64,000 nucleotides of DNA from DASYPQ01 sp036006425 (GTDB taxonomy: Bacteria > Planctomycetota > UBA1135 > GCA-002686595): positions 56,283 to 120,282 of the forward strand of contig DASYPQ010000020.1 in the NCBI GenBank assembly GCA_036006425.1, given 5' to 3'. The position numbers and the translations under genes were made by a program. How positions within the stretch are numbered: the stretch's first letter is position 1; every line of letters begins with the position of its first letter. The notes beneath the pieces were generated by a model that had not been told where the DNA came from, made no database searches, and saw only the letters and a program-made list of their open reading frames with translations. Shown here in pieces: positions 22,301 through 34,000 of the stretch.

Positions 22301-23590
22301 TCAGGCGAAGAGGCCGCGCAGCCGGTACGTCGCCGCGACGCGGTCGATCGCGAGGATGTACGCCGCGATGCGCAGGCTCACCTTGTACTTCTGCGCGACC
22401 TGGTCGACGTCGTGGAACGACTTGACCATGATCTGCTCGAGCGACGAGTTGACGCGCTCCTCGGTCCAGAAATAGCCCATCCGGTCCTGCACCCACTCGA
22501 AGTAGGAGACCGTGACGCCGCCCGCGTTGGCGAGGATGTCGGGCACCACGACGACACCGCGCTTGTCGAGCATCTCCGACGCCGCGAACGTCGTCGGGCC
22601 GTTCGCGCCCTCGACGATGAGCTTCGCGCGGATCCGGTCCGCGTTCTTCGAAGTGATCTGGTTCTCGACCGCGGCCGGCACGAGCACGTCGCAGTCGAGC
22701 TCGAGCTGCGCGCCGTCGTTCGCGAGCGCCTTCGCACCCGGGAAACCTTCGAGCTTCTTCGTTTTCTTGAGGTGCGCGAGGACCGCGGGGACGTCGAGCC
22801 CGTCCGGGTTCACGATCGCGCCGTACATGTCGCTCAGGCTGACGACCTTGTAGCCCTCGCGGTGGAGCAGCATCGCGCCGATCCCGCCCACGTTGCCCGA
22901 GCCCTGCACGACGACGCGCGTCTTCTCGGGACGCAAGCCGATCTTCTTGAGCGCCTCGCGGCAGATCAGCATGACTCCGCGCCCGGTCGCCTCCGTGCGC
23001 CCGCGGCTGCCGCCGATCGACAGCGGCTTGCCGGTGACGACCGCGGTCGTCGTGCGCCGGACGTGCATCGAGTAGGTGTCCATGATCCACGCCATGGTCT
23101 GCTCGTTCGTGTTCACGTCGGGCGCCGGCACGTCGCGGTCCGGTCCGAGGATGTCCATGATCGACGCCGTGTACCGGCGCGTGATCCGCTCGAGCTCTCC
23201 CTGCGAAAGCTGCCGCGGATCGCAGATCACGCCGCCCTTCGCGCCTCCGAACGGGATGTCGACCACCGCGCACTTCCACGTCATCCACGCGGCGAGGGCG
23301 CGGACCTCGTCGAGGTTGACGTCCGGCGCGTAGCGGATCCCGCCCTTGCAGGGGCCGCGCGTGAAGTTGTGCTGCACGCGGTAGCCGGTGAAGACGCGCA
23401 GCGTCCGGTCGTCCATCGTGATCGGGATCGCGACGGTGAGCTCCCGGTCGGGCCGGCGCAGGACCTCCCGGAACCCTTCGTCGAGTCCGAGGTGTTCCGC
23501 GGCCGTGTCGAAGCCCTTGGCCATCGACAGGAAGGGGTTGAGCTCGTCTTGGAACGCCCGCGAGGGGAGGACGGAGGAAGCCTGGGACAT
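22301..23590 (-). CDS. gdhA: Glutamate dehydrogenase (Glu/Leu/Phe/Val dehydrogenase family)
   Basis: 429 aa. All signature residues are present: GPCKGGIRY (Lys82), MTWKCA (Lys106), PFGGAKGG (catalytic Lys118), VPAPDVNT (catalytic Asp) and the Rossmann loop VQGSGNVGG. It converts glutamate and NAD(P)+ to 2-oxoglutarate and ammonia, or the reverse. The hydrophobic substrate pocket could also suit leucine or valine, so substrate choice is not certain. Transcribed before the degenerate paralogue. The 131-base gap to the divergent InaA-type gene holds no clear promoter. Confidence 0.9.
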   Translation of the reverse strand: MSQASSVLPSRAFQDELNPFLSMAKGFDTAAEHLGLDEGFREVLRRPDRELTVAIPITMDDRTLRVFTGYRVQHNFTRGPCKGGIRYAPDVNLDEVRALAAWMTWKCAVVDIPFGGAKGGVICDPRQLSQGELERITRRYTASIMDILGPDRDVPAPDVNTNEQTMAWIMDTYSMHVRRTTTAVVTGKPLSIGGSRGRTEATGRGVMLICREALKKIGLRPEKTRVVVQGSGNVGGIGAMLLHREGYKVVSLSDMYGAIVNPDGLDVPAVLAHLKKTKKLEGFPGAKALANDGAQLELDCDVLVPAAVENQITSKNADRIRAKLIVEGANGPTTFAASEMLDKRGVVVVPDILANAGGVTVSYFEWVQDRMGYFWTEERVNSSLEQIMVKSFHDVDQVAQKYKVSLRIAAYILAIDRVAATYRLRGLFA

Positions 23591-23721
23591 GAGAGGTGGG
23601 TCGTACGCCTGGTGCGCGAGGGGACGGAGCGGGCCGATGAGCTTAGGGGCAGCGGCCCGCCCATGCGAGAGGGCGAGGGCGGGAGCGGGTCGGCTGCGCT
23701 ACGATCCCGCGGCGGAACGCG

Positions 23722-24483
23722 ATGGACGAGCCTCTGATCGACGACGGAGTGGCCGAGCTGGCGAGCCTGCTCGACATCAGTCCGACGGAATTTCTGCGGC
23801 GGACGACCGGGCGGGAGACGTTCGCTTGGACCTGGCCTCCGGGGCTCCGCGTGATCGTCAAGCGCACGCGCCAGACGCGCGCGGCGTGGCCTTCGCGGCG
23901 CGACGTGCGCCCGGGCGGGCGACGCGAGCACGAGAACCTGGTCGCGCTCGCGGCGGACGGACTCCCCGTCCCGCGCGCGGTGACCTGGTGCGAGGAGCGC
24001 GGACGGCTGCTCCTCCGCCCCGCGCGCTCGGTCGTCGTCATGGAGCGGATCGAGCACCGCGAGAACCTGAAGGAGCGCCTCGCGCGGTGCGACGAAGCCG
24101 AGCGCCGCTCCTGGTCGCGCGAGCTCGTCCGGATCGTCGCGCGCCTGCACGCGCGCGGCTGGCGGCACCGCGACCTGTATCTCCAGCACTTCCTGATCCC
24201 TGCGCCCGAGGAGGCCGGAGCGCGGCGCCTCGTGCTGATCGACGTCGGTCGCGCGCGGCGCGCGCGCGCGCTGTCGCGCCGCTGGATCGTCAAGGATCTC
24301 GCCGCGCTGGCGCACTCGGCGCCGGCGTGCGTGGGCGCGCGCGAGCGCCTCGCGTTCCTCGCGCGCTACCTCTCCGCGCGCGGGATCGAGGACCGCGACG
24401 AGCGCCGTCGGTTCGCGCGCGCGATCCTCGCGAAGGCTGCGCGGATGCGCGCGCACGTCCCGCGCGACGAGCGCGGTGTCTGA
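23722..24483 (+). CDS. InaA/Kdo-kinase-type LPS core kinase
   Basis: 253 aa. A small kinase-like fold: Lys in VIVKRTR, Glu in GGRREHENL, the catalytic loop HRDLYLQHFL (Asp151) and the metal-binding IDVGR. Rich in arginine. This family (InaA, WaaP, KdkA) phosphorylates heptose or Kdo of the LPS inner core at the inner membrane. The setting fits: the two next genes are heptosyltransferases and the first overlaps this gene by 8 bases. Which sugar is phosphorylated cannot be said. Confidence 0.8.
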   Translation: MDEPLIDDGVAELASLLDISPTEFLRRTTGRETFAWTWPPGLRVIVKRTRQTRAAWPSRRDVRPGGRREHENLVALAADGLPVPRAVTWCEERGRLLLRPARSVVVMERIEHRENLKERLARCDEAERRSWSRELVRIVARLHARGWRHRDLYLQHFLIPAPEEAGARRLVLIDVGRARRARALSRRWIVKDLAALAHSAPACVGARERLAFLARYLSARGIEDRDERRRFARAILAKAARMRAHVPRDERGV

Positions 24484-25543
24484 CGCGATCGCGCCGATGA
24501 ATCCGGGCACGCTCGCCGTCCGCGCGCCGAACTGGGTGGGCGACCTCGTCATGGCGACGCCGGTGCTCGAGGCGGCGCTCGCGAGCGAGCGCTGGCGCGA
24601 CGTGAAGATCGTCGTGCGCGCGCACCTCGCCGGCGTGCTCGCCGACGGACCCTGCGCGCCGCACGTCGTCCCGATCGCGTCGGACGCGGAGGAAGTCGAC
24701 GCCTACCGCGCGCTCGCGCCGGACGCGCTGCTCCTGCTCACGAACTCGCTGGGCTCGGCGTGGCGCGCGTGGCGCGCGCGCGTCCCGGTGCGCGCGGGCA
24801 CCGCGCTCTCCGGCCGCCGGATGCTGCTGACGCACGCCGTCGTCCCGCCGACGCGCGCGGGCCGGCGGCTTCCGACGCCGACGGCGCACCTCCAGCGCGA
24901 CGCCGCCGGCCTCGTCGGCGTCCTGGTCCCCGATCTTCACCCGCGCCTCGCGGTGCGCGCGGAGGTGCGCGACGCCCAGCGCGCGCTGCTCGAGCGCCTC
25001 GGCCTCGCGCGCGGCGCGCAGTACGTCCTGTGCTGCCCCGGGGCCGCGTTCGGCGCGGCGAAGCTCTGGCCCGCGGAGCGTTTCGCGTCCGTGCTCGACG
25101 ACCTCCACGCGCTGCGCGGCGCGCGCGCCGTCGTCACGGGCGGGCCGGGCGAGGAAGAGCTCGTGGGAGCCGTCGCGCGCGCCTGCGAGCACGGCGCGAT
25201 CTCGCTCGCGAAGGAACGGCGCGATCTCGAGGGATTGAAAGCGCTCGTGGCGGGCGCGGAGCTCCTCCTCGTCGGCGATTCCGGCCCGCGCTGGTTCGCC
25301 GCGGCCTTCGACGTGCCTTGCGTCTCGATCCTCGGCCCGAACTTTCCCGAGGTGACCGGGACCTCGCTCGAGCTCGTGTCGATCGTGCGCGTCGAAGGGC
25401 TCGAGTGCTCGCCGTGCCTGCGCAAGGAGTGCCCGCTCGGCCACCACCGCTGCATGCGCGACCTCGCGCCGGAGACGGCACTCGGCGCCGCGCTCGACGT
25501 CCTCGGTCGCGCGCGCAGCGCCCGGCGGGAGTCCGCGGGTTGA
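24476..25543 (+). CDS. waaF: LPS heptosyltransferase (WaaF type)
   Basis: 355 aa GT9 glycosyltransferase. The N-terminus has APNWVGDLVMATPVL, the middle CCPGAAFGAAKLWPAERF, and the C-terminal domain the ADP-heptose-site pattern GDSGPRWFAAAFDVPCVSILGP. A cysteine cluster (ECSPCLRKECPLGHHRC) near residue 310 is typical of WaaF-like proteins. It adds a heptose from ADP-heptose to the inner core. It starts at GTG 24476 within the previous gene, with ATG 24497 an alternative. The stop overlaps the next start (TTGA). Confidence 0.85.
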   Translation: MSDAIAPMNPGTLAVRAPNWVGDLVMATPVLEAALASERWRDVKIVVRAHLAGVLADGPCAPHVVPIASDAEEVDAYRALAPDALLLLTNSLGSAWRAWRARVPVRAGTALSGRRMLLTHAVVPPTRAGRRLPTPTAHLQRDAAGLVGVLVPDLHPRLAVRAEVRDAQRALLERLGLARGAQYVLCCPGAAFGAAKLWPAERFASVLDDLHALRGARAVVTGGPGEEELVGAVARACEHGAISLAKERRDLEGLKALVAGAELLLVGDSGPRWFAAAFDVPCVSILGPNFPEVTGTSLELVSIVRVEGLECSPCLRKECPLGHHRCMRDLAPETALGAALDVLGRARSARRESAG

Positions 25544-26625
25544 GCGCGAGGCTCTCCGGGACGGAGCGCGTGCTCGTGCGCGCGCCGTCGTGGCTCGGGG
25601 ACTTCGTGGCGAGCGAGCCGTCGCTGCGCGCGCTCCACGATCACGCCGAGCGCGCCGGGGCCGGGCGTGCGCTCGCTCTCGCCGCGCCCGCGAGGTTCCT
25701 CGCGCTCCTCGAGGGACGCTTTCGCGGGATGGAGCGCGTCCCGATCGAGGCCGGAGCGGGCGAGCACGCCGCGGGCTGGCGCGAGCGCGACGTCGCCGTC
25801 CTCCTGAACGGCTCGTGGCGCAGCGCGTGGTGCGCGTGGCGCGCCGGGATCCCCGCGCGCGCGGGCTTCGCGCGCGGAGGGCGCGCGGGTCTCCTGACGC
25901 ATCCGTGGACCCCGGCGCGCGAGAGCGGGGGAGTGCCACTCGGGCTCGGTCGCGCCGGCCGCTTCCCGCGGTACCTGCCGCGTCCGTTCGGAGCTGTCTG
26001 CGCCGAGCTCCTCGCGGGGCTCGGCGTCGCGGTCCGCGACCGCGCCCCGCGCCTGGTCGTCCTCGAGCGCGCGCGGACGCAAGCCGAAGGGCGACTGGAG
26101 CTTTCGGGGATGAAGCGTGGCGAACCGTTCGTCCTCGCGAACGCGGGCGCGCGCGCGGGATCGGCCAAGGGGTTCCCGCCGGAAGCCTTCGCGGCGGTCC
26201 TCGACGACCTCGCGCGGCGCGTCGACCTCCCCGTCGTCCTCGCGTGCGCGCCCCGCGAGGAGGCCGCGGCGCGCGAGACCGCCGCGCGATGCACGCGCGC
26301 GCGCACCGTCCTCCTCGCGGATCCTCCCGTGGAGCTCGCGGAGCTCGCCGCGCTCTCGTCGATCGCGCGTCTCGCGATCGGGCCCGACAACGGCGCGCGG
26401 CACGTCGCGCAGGCGCTGGGGACTCCTTGCGTCGTGCTCTGCGGTCCGACCGATCCGCGGCACACCGCGGAGCACGGGGAATCGACCCGCGTGTTCCGCG
26501 TGGAGGTCCCCTGCGGCCCGTGTCATCTCGAGACGTGCCCGCTGCCGGCGGAGCGGAATCACGCGTGCATGCGCCGCATCGATCCCGCGCGCGTCGCCGA
26601 GTGCGCCGCCGAGTTGCTACGCTGA
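25540..26625 (+). CDS. Second LPS heptosyltransferase (GT9)
   Basis: 361 aa from a TTG start coupled to the upstream stop. The same family as its neighbour: APSWLGDFVASEPSL, NAGARAGSAKGFPPEAF, GPDNGARHVAQALGTPCVVLCGPTDP, and a cysteine cluster CGPCHLETCPL. It is divergent from the first copy and unusually rich in Arg and Ala. Two consecutive heptosyltransferases suggest a core with at least two heptoses. GTG 25570 is a possible later start. Confidence 0.78.
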   Translation: MSARLSGTERVLVRAPSWLGDFVASEPSLRALHDHAERAGAGRALALAAPARFLALLEGRFRGMERVPIEAGAGEHAAGWRERDVAVLLNGSWRSAWCAWRAGIPARAGFARGGRAGLLTHPWTPARESGGVPLGLGRAGRFPRYLPRPFGAVCAELLAGLGVAVRDRAPRLVVLERARTQAEGRLELSGMKRGEPFVLANAGARAGSAKGFPPEAFAAVLDDLARRVDLPVVLACAPREEAAARETAARCTRARTVLLADPPVELAELAALSSIARLAIGPDNGARHVAQALGTPCVVLCGPTDPRHTAEHGESTRVFRVEVPCGPCHLETCPLPAERNHACMRRIDPARVAECAAELLR

Positions 26626-26630
26626 CGCCC

Positions 26631-27452
26631 ATGGCTAGCGTCGCAAGCGAATTCCCCGCCGACGTCCCGGACCTCCCCGAGCTCGTCTCGGAGGTGCGCG
26701 AGGGAGACCTCGTCTGGCTGACCATCCACCGGCCGGAGGTCATGAATTGCCTGTCGTTCCCGACGCTCCGGAGGCTGCGTACGCTGTGCGAAGCGTTGCG
26801 CGGGGACCTTTCGATCCGCGCGATCCTGATCACCGGAGCGGGCGACAAGGCCTTTTGCGCCGGCGCCGACCTCAAGGAACGCAAGACGATGCCGGCCGCG
26901 CGCGTCCCCGAGTTCGTGCGCAACATCCGCAGGACGATGGACGACGTCGCGGCGCTCCCGCAGCCGACGATCGCGGTCGTCAACGGCTTCGCGTTCGGCG
27001 GGGGGACCGAGCTCCTGCTCGCCTGCGACCTGCGCGTCGCCGCGGCGCACGCGCAATTCGGGCTGACCGAGACGACTCTCGCGATCGTGCCCGGCGCCGG
27101 CGGGACGCAGCGCCTCCCGCGGCTCGTCGGGAAGTCGCGCGCGAAGGACCTGATCCTCACGGGCAGGAAGATCGACGCGGTGGAGGCGGAGCGCATCGGC
27201 CTCGTGAACCGCGTCGCCGCCGAGGGCAAGCTCCGCGAGACCGCGCTCGCGATCGCACAGCAGATCGCCGACAACGGTCCGGTCGCCGTGCGCGCGGCGA
27301 AGGCCGCGATCGACGAGGGCTGCGAGAAACCGCTGCCGCAGGGGCTCGAAGTCGAAGCGCAGTGCTACGAGCGCGTCCTCGCGACGAAGGACCGTCTCGA
27401 GGCCCTCGCGGCCTTCGCCGAGAAACGCAAACCCCGCTACACCGGTCTATAG
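26631..27452 (+). CDS. Enoyl-CoA hydratase/isomerase family protein
   Basis: 273 aa crotonase fold. The CoA-binding GADLKERK, oxyanion loop AFGGGTELLLACD (first catalytic Glu) and LTETTLAIVPGAGGTQRLPR (second Glu) are all present, pointing to hydration of enoyl-CoA or methylglutaconyl-CoA (AUH-like). Role: fatty-acid or branched-chain amino-acid breakdown. It begins 5 bases after the heptosyltransferase stop, but nothing ties it to LPS. Confidence 0.85.
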   Translation: MASVASEFPADVPDLPELVSEVREGDLVWLTIHRPEVMNCLSFPTLRRLRTLCEALRGDLSIRAILITGAGDKAFCAGADLKERKTMPAARVPEFVRNIRRTMDDVAALPQPTIAVVNGFAFGGGTELLLACDLRVAAAHAQFGLTETTLAIVPGAGGTQRLPRLVGKSRAKDLILTGRKIDAVEAERIGLVNRVAAEGKLRETALAIAQQIADNGPVAVRAAKAAIDEGCEKPLPQGLEVEAQCYERVLATKDRLEALAAFAEKRKPRYTGL

Positions 27453-27461
27453 AGCGGATCG

Positions 27462-28331
27462 GTGAGACACTCCTGGACCGGCGGCCAATACAGCGTCTGG
27501 CGCGCGCTGCTCGCGGTGGCCGTCGCGATCCCGCTCGAGCGCGCGATCGCGGACTGGCCGTTCCGCATCCTCGCCGCGCTCGTCTGCCTCGCGCTCGCGG
27601 TCGGGTTCCGCGACCGGATCGCGGCGCTCGGCCTCGCGGTCGTCGCCGCGTCCACGGCACCCGCGGTCTGGGCGACGCCGCTCTTGCTCCTCCTCCACGC
27701 GACGACGCACGGCTCGCCCTACGGGTCGTTCGATGCGCGCGGCCGCACGGATCCCGCGGGCGGCTGGATCCTGCCGCGCTGGAACTTCGCGGCCCGGCGC
27801 CTCTTGCTCCTCGCCGTCGCCGTCGCGAGCGTCGCGCGCGGCCGTGCCGACGCGCCGCTCGCCGTCGGCGTCGCGCTCTCCCTCGCGGCCGTCGATCCGG
27901 GGTGGATCCCGCCCGCGCGAGCGAGCCGCCCGATCCGCGTCTTCTACGACGGCTCGTGCGGGCTCTGTCATCGCTTCGTGCGCTTCCTCCTCGCTGAGGA
28001 TCGGACGGGATCGACGTTCCGGTTCGCGCCGCTCCAGGGCGAGACGTTCCAGGCCGCGTACCCGGCCGACGTCCGGAAGAGCTATCCCGACAGCATCGTC
28101 GTGGAGGACGAGGAAGGACGCGTCCTGATCCGTTCGCGCGCGGCGCTCGCAGCGCTCGCGCATCTCGGCGGCCTGTGGCGCGCGCTCGCGGCGGTCGCGT
28201 GGATCGTCCCGGCACCGCTGCGCGACGTCGTCTACGACGGCGTCGCGGTCGTGCGGCACCGGTTGTTCGCGCGGCCGAGCGACGTCTGCCCGCTCGTGCC
28301 GGCGCACCTCGCGCGCCGCTTCGAGCACTGA
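27462..28331 (+). CDS. DCC-family thiol-disulfide oxidoreductase-like protein with membrane segments
   Basis: 289 aa from a GTG start. The first 140 residues hold several hydrophobic segments (ALLAVAVAIPL, ILAALVCLALAVGF, LLLLAVAVASVA), probably membrane-spanning. From about residue 155 comes the DCC/DUF393 domain with FYDGSCGLCHRF (Cys166 and Cys169). DCC proteins have a thioredoxin-like fold and unknown partners. Membrane fusions with this domain occur in other bacteria (HTTM proteins), but the N-terminal part here is not clearly that. Convergent with the YkgJ-type gene, gap 4 bases. Confidence 0.7.
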   Translation: MRHSWTGGQYSVWRALLAVAVAIPLERAIADWPFRILAALVCLALAVGFRDRIAALGLAVVAASTAPAVWATPLLLLLHATTHGSPYGSFDARGRTDPAGGWILPRWNFAARRLLLLAVAVASVARGRADAPLAVGVALSLAAVDPGWIPPARASRPIRVFYDGSCGLCHRFVRFLLAEDRTGSTFRFAPLQGETFQAAYPADVRKSYPDSIVVEDEEGRVLIRSRAALAALAHLGGLWRALAAVAWIVPAPLRDVVYDGVAVVRHRLFARPSDVCPLVPAHLARRFEH

Positions 28332-28335
28332 GTCG

Positions 28336-28767
28336 TCACTCGAGCCCGTACCAGCGCGCGTCCTCCGCGGCGGTGCGCTCGATCTCCTCCTCGGAGTGGA
28401 GCTCGCCCTTCCCGGCGCCGGGGCAGCAGGCCTTCACTTCGTCCTCCCACACCGCCTTCTCGAGGTTCTCGCGCCAGAACGGCCACGTCGCGCACTGCTT
28501 CGGGCGCACGGAGTAGATGCTGCAGCGGTTGTCCGCGGCGAGGAACGGGCAGGCGGGGGAGTCCGTCCGGAGGGTGACCGCGCCGTCCTGCTCGGTGCAG
28601 TACCGGGCGAGGAACTCGGAGCGCGGGAGGCCGAGCGACGCGGCGATCGACCGCACCTCGGAGGGCATCAGGTACACGAACGCGTAGCCTCCGTGGTTCC
28701 TGCAGCAGTTTCCGCACTGTGTGCATTTGAAGCGCAAGCCCTTGGCGTACCAGGTCTTAGGATCCAT
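28336..28767 (-). CDS. YkgJ-family cysteine cluster protein
   Basis: 143 aa. Eight or more cysteines in the YkgJ/CxxCxxCC pattern: FKCTQCGNCC (Cys15, 18, 21, 22), a second pair in ACPFL and RCSIYSVRPKQC, and CC near residue 112. Such proteins are thought to bind zinc or an iron-sulfur cluster; their function is poorly known. No signal peptide, so cytoplasmic. It diverges from the sigma-54 activator gene. Confidence 0.78.
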   Translation of the reverse strand: MDPKTWYAKGLRFKCTQCGNCCRNHGGYAFVYLMPSEVRSIAASLGLPRSEFLARYCTEQDGAVTLRTDSPACPFLAADNRCSIYSVRPKQCATWPFWRENLEKAVWEDEVKACCPGAGKGELHSEEEIERTAAEDARWYGLE

Positions 28768-28871
28768 GCTCAGCCTACGAGTTCAGCAGTGTGCGGTAAC
28801 CGAACGATGACGGAGGATAGAGGGGCCGGCCCCGTGCGGTTTCACACGTTCGGGGACGCCCTACCCATCCG

Positions 28872-31013
<2,142 letters not shown>

Positions 31014-31038
31014 CGGCCGCGAGCGCGGCTCCCGCGCC

Positions 31039-34000
31039 ATGAAGCCCGAATCGGAAGCTCCCGAGATTCCGGGCTACCGGATCGAAGCCGTGCTCGGGCG
31101 GGGAGCGACCGGGGTCGTCTACCGCGCGCGCCAGGTGTCCGTCGACCGCGTCGTCGCGCTCAAGGTGCTGCACCGCGAACTCGTCGGCGCCCGGCGCGCC
31201 GAACAGCGACTGCAGCGCGAAGCGCGCACGACCGCGCGACTCGCGCACCCGAACATCATCTCCGCGATCGACATGGGGGAGATCGGCGGCGTGTGGTGGT
31301 ACGCGATGGAGCTCGTCGACGGCGTCTCGCTGCAGGACCGGCTGCGCGACGGGCCGCTCTCCGAGCGGGAGGCGCTGCGGCTCTTCATCCCGCTGGTCGA
31401 AGCGCTGCAGCACGCCTTCGAGCGCGGCGTCGTGCACCGCGACATCAAGCCCGGGAACATCCTGGTCGAACGCGGCGGGCGCGCGCGGCTCGTCGACCTC
31501 GGGCTCGCGGTCGCCGACGACGATCCCTTGCTCACGAAGGGCGGCGGAACGCTCGGCACGCCGCACTACATCAGCCCCGAGCAGGCCCGCGATCCGCGCA
31601 GTGCCGACGTCCAGAGCGACCTCTGGTCCCTCGGCGCCACGCTGTACCACGCCGTGTGCGGCCGCCCGCCGTTCGAGGGGGAATCCGTGGCCGAGATCCT
31701 CTCGGCCGTGCTGTACGCGCGCGTCACGGATCCGGCGCAGCTCGCGCCGTACCTCTCGCGGGGCTTCTCGCTCGTCCTGCGCAAGTGCCTGACGCGCGAC
31801 CGCGCGCACCGGTACGCGACGCCGGCGGAGCTGCTCGCCGACCTCGAGCGCGTCCGCGAGCGACGCTCGCCGAAAGTCGCGCGCGCCGGTCTCGATCCGG
31901 TGATCCGCGACTGGCGGCCGGCGCGCCGCGCCGCGGGGATCGCCGCCGCCGTCGTCGCGGGTCTCGCGGGAGTCTGGCTCGTCGCGTTCCTCGCGGGGCG
32001 CCCGACGCCGGCGTCGGCGGACGCCGCGGGCGCGCCCGCGGAGCCGGATCCGATCGCCGCGGTCGGCGAGGCCGCGGCGGGGCCGGCCGCGGGCCTGACC
32101 GGGGCGCTCGCGCGCACGGCGATCCTCGAGGCTTCCGAAGGCCTCGCGCCCGAGGCGCGCAGCCGGATCGCGGAGGCGCGGCGGCGGCTGACGGCGCGCC
32201 TCGAGAGCGAGGTGTGGGAGTTCGAGCGGACCGCCGAGCTCCAGCTCGCGCGCGTGCTCGCCGACCGCGACTTCGCCGCGGCCGAGCGGATGGTCGCGGG
32301 CGGCGCTGCGAGCGATCTCGCCGTGCGCGTCGGGCCGGCGAAGCTCCCCGAGGCGGTCGCCGACGGGTTCGAGCGCTGGATCGGGCGACTCGCCGAGCGG
32401 GTGCGGACGGAGCGCACCGCCGTCCTCGCTGCGCTGCGGTCCGCCGTCGACCTGCACGTGAAGGAGAAGGTCCTCCCGCGCGTCGGAGCGCTCGTCGCCG
32501 AGGGGAACTGGAAGGCGGCGCGCGAGATCCTGACTTTCGCGCCGCGCGCCGCCGCGGAGGAATCGGGGTTCCCGCTGCGCGGCCTCTCGGACGCCGAGAT
32601 CGCCGACGCGATCGAGCCCGTGCGCGCGCACCTCGACGAGCGACGCGCGGCGCTCGACGCCGCCTGGGTCGTCCTCGACGGCGAGCTGCGCGCCTGGGTC
32701 GAGAAACGGGTCTCGGACCTGCGCGACGGGCTCGTCGACCGGACCCTGCGCGACGCGTCGGTCCGCCTGCGCGCGGACTGGGACGAGACGCTGGCCGCGC
32801 GCGGCCTGTCCGTCGATCGCATGCCGATCGGCGTACCGCGTCTCGCGAACGAGGGGCTCGCGAAGGGCGTCGCGGCCCTCGAGAGCGTCGAGCTCAAGGT
32901 CGCCGACGAGGACGCGCGGCTCCGGCTCTCCGAGCTCTTCGCGGACACCTCGTCGATGTGGAAGGAGCGCCGCTACGAGGAGATCGCGCACGAGTTCGAG
33001 ACCGCCGCGTCGGAGTCCTGGAGCACCGCGTTCCGCGCGCAGATCGAGATCCCGAGCCGCGAAGCGCGCCGCCTGCAGGGGCTCCTCCAGCGCGCGGTCG
33101 ACGGCGTGCGCGCTCGCGACGGCCAGACCGTGACGCTGCAGCTCGGCACGCTCCGCTTCACCGGCAAGCTGCAGTCCGGCGCGGATCCGCTGCTCGACGG
33201 ATTCCGGATGAAGCCCGAGCGCGGGCAGGAGCTCGCGTTCGTCCTGCGGGGTCCGGTGGCCGGCGGCGGAGGACCGCAGCTCCTCCCCGGCGTCGCGGTG
33301 GAGACGCTCGCGGGACTCGCCGGGACGGACGGGGCGAGCCCGGCGGATCGCGTGCTCCTCGCGCTCTTCCGCTGGAGGGAAGGGGACTCCGGCGGCGCGG
33401 AGACCGCGCGCGCGGCGCAGGCGGCGCTCGGCGCCGGTCCGCTGCCGAACGAGGATCCGCTCCTCGCGGAGATCGAGCACCGCATCCAGGTGTCGCTCGC
33501 GGGCGCGCAGACGCCGCAGGGCGAGCGTCGCGACCGCGCGCAGGAGAAGCTGCGGCTCCTCCGCCTCGAGATGCTCGAGCCGGGGAATCGCGACAAGAAG
33601 CTGAAGCGGATGAAGGACATCCTCGCGTTCGAGGACGTCCTCCTCCCGAGCGAGCTCTCCGATGTGCGCGGCCTGCTCGCCGCGCAGGTCCTCGAAGGCA
33701 CCCCGTCGACTCCGTCCGAGTTCGAGAACGCCTTCAAGCTCCCGCTCGACCGCATCGAGTTCGCTCCCAACCGCCCGCGCGTCACGTTGCGCTTCGACTT
33801 CGGCGCGGGCGCGCCCTCCGCCGCGGGCGCATTCACGCCGGGCGGGTGGTCCGCCGACGGCCGCGGCTGGATCGCGCCGCGCAGCGCGCGCACGGACGAA
33901 GAGATGCTCGCGCACGCCGGACCGACGCTGCTCCTGCGCGATCCGCTGCGGATCCAGACCGAGACGTTCGAGATCCAGCTCGAGTTCGAGCAGCCTGCGG

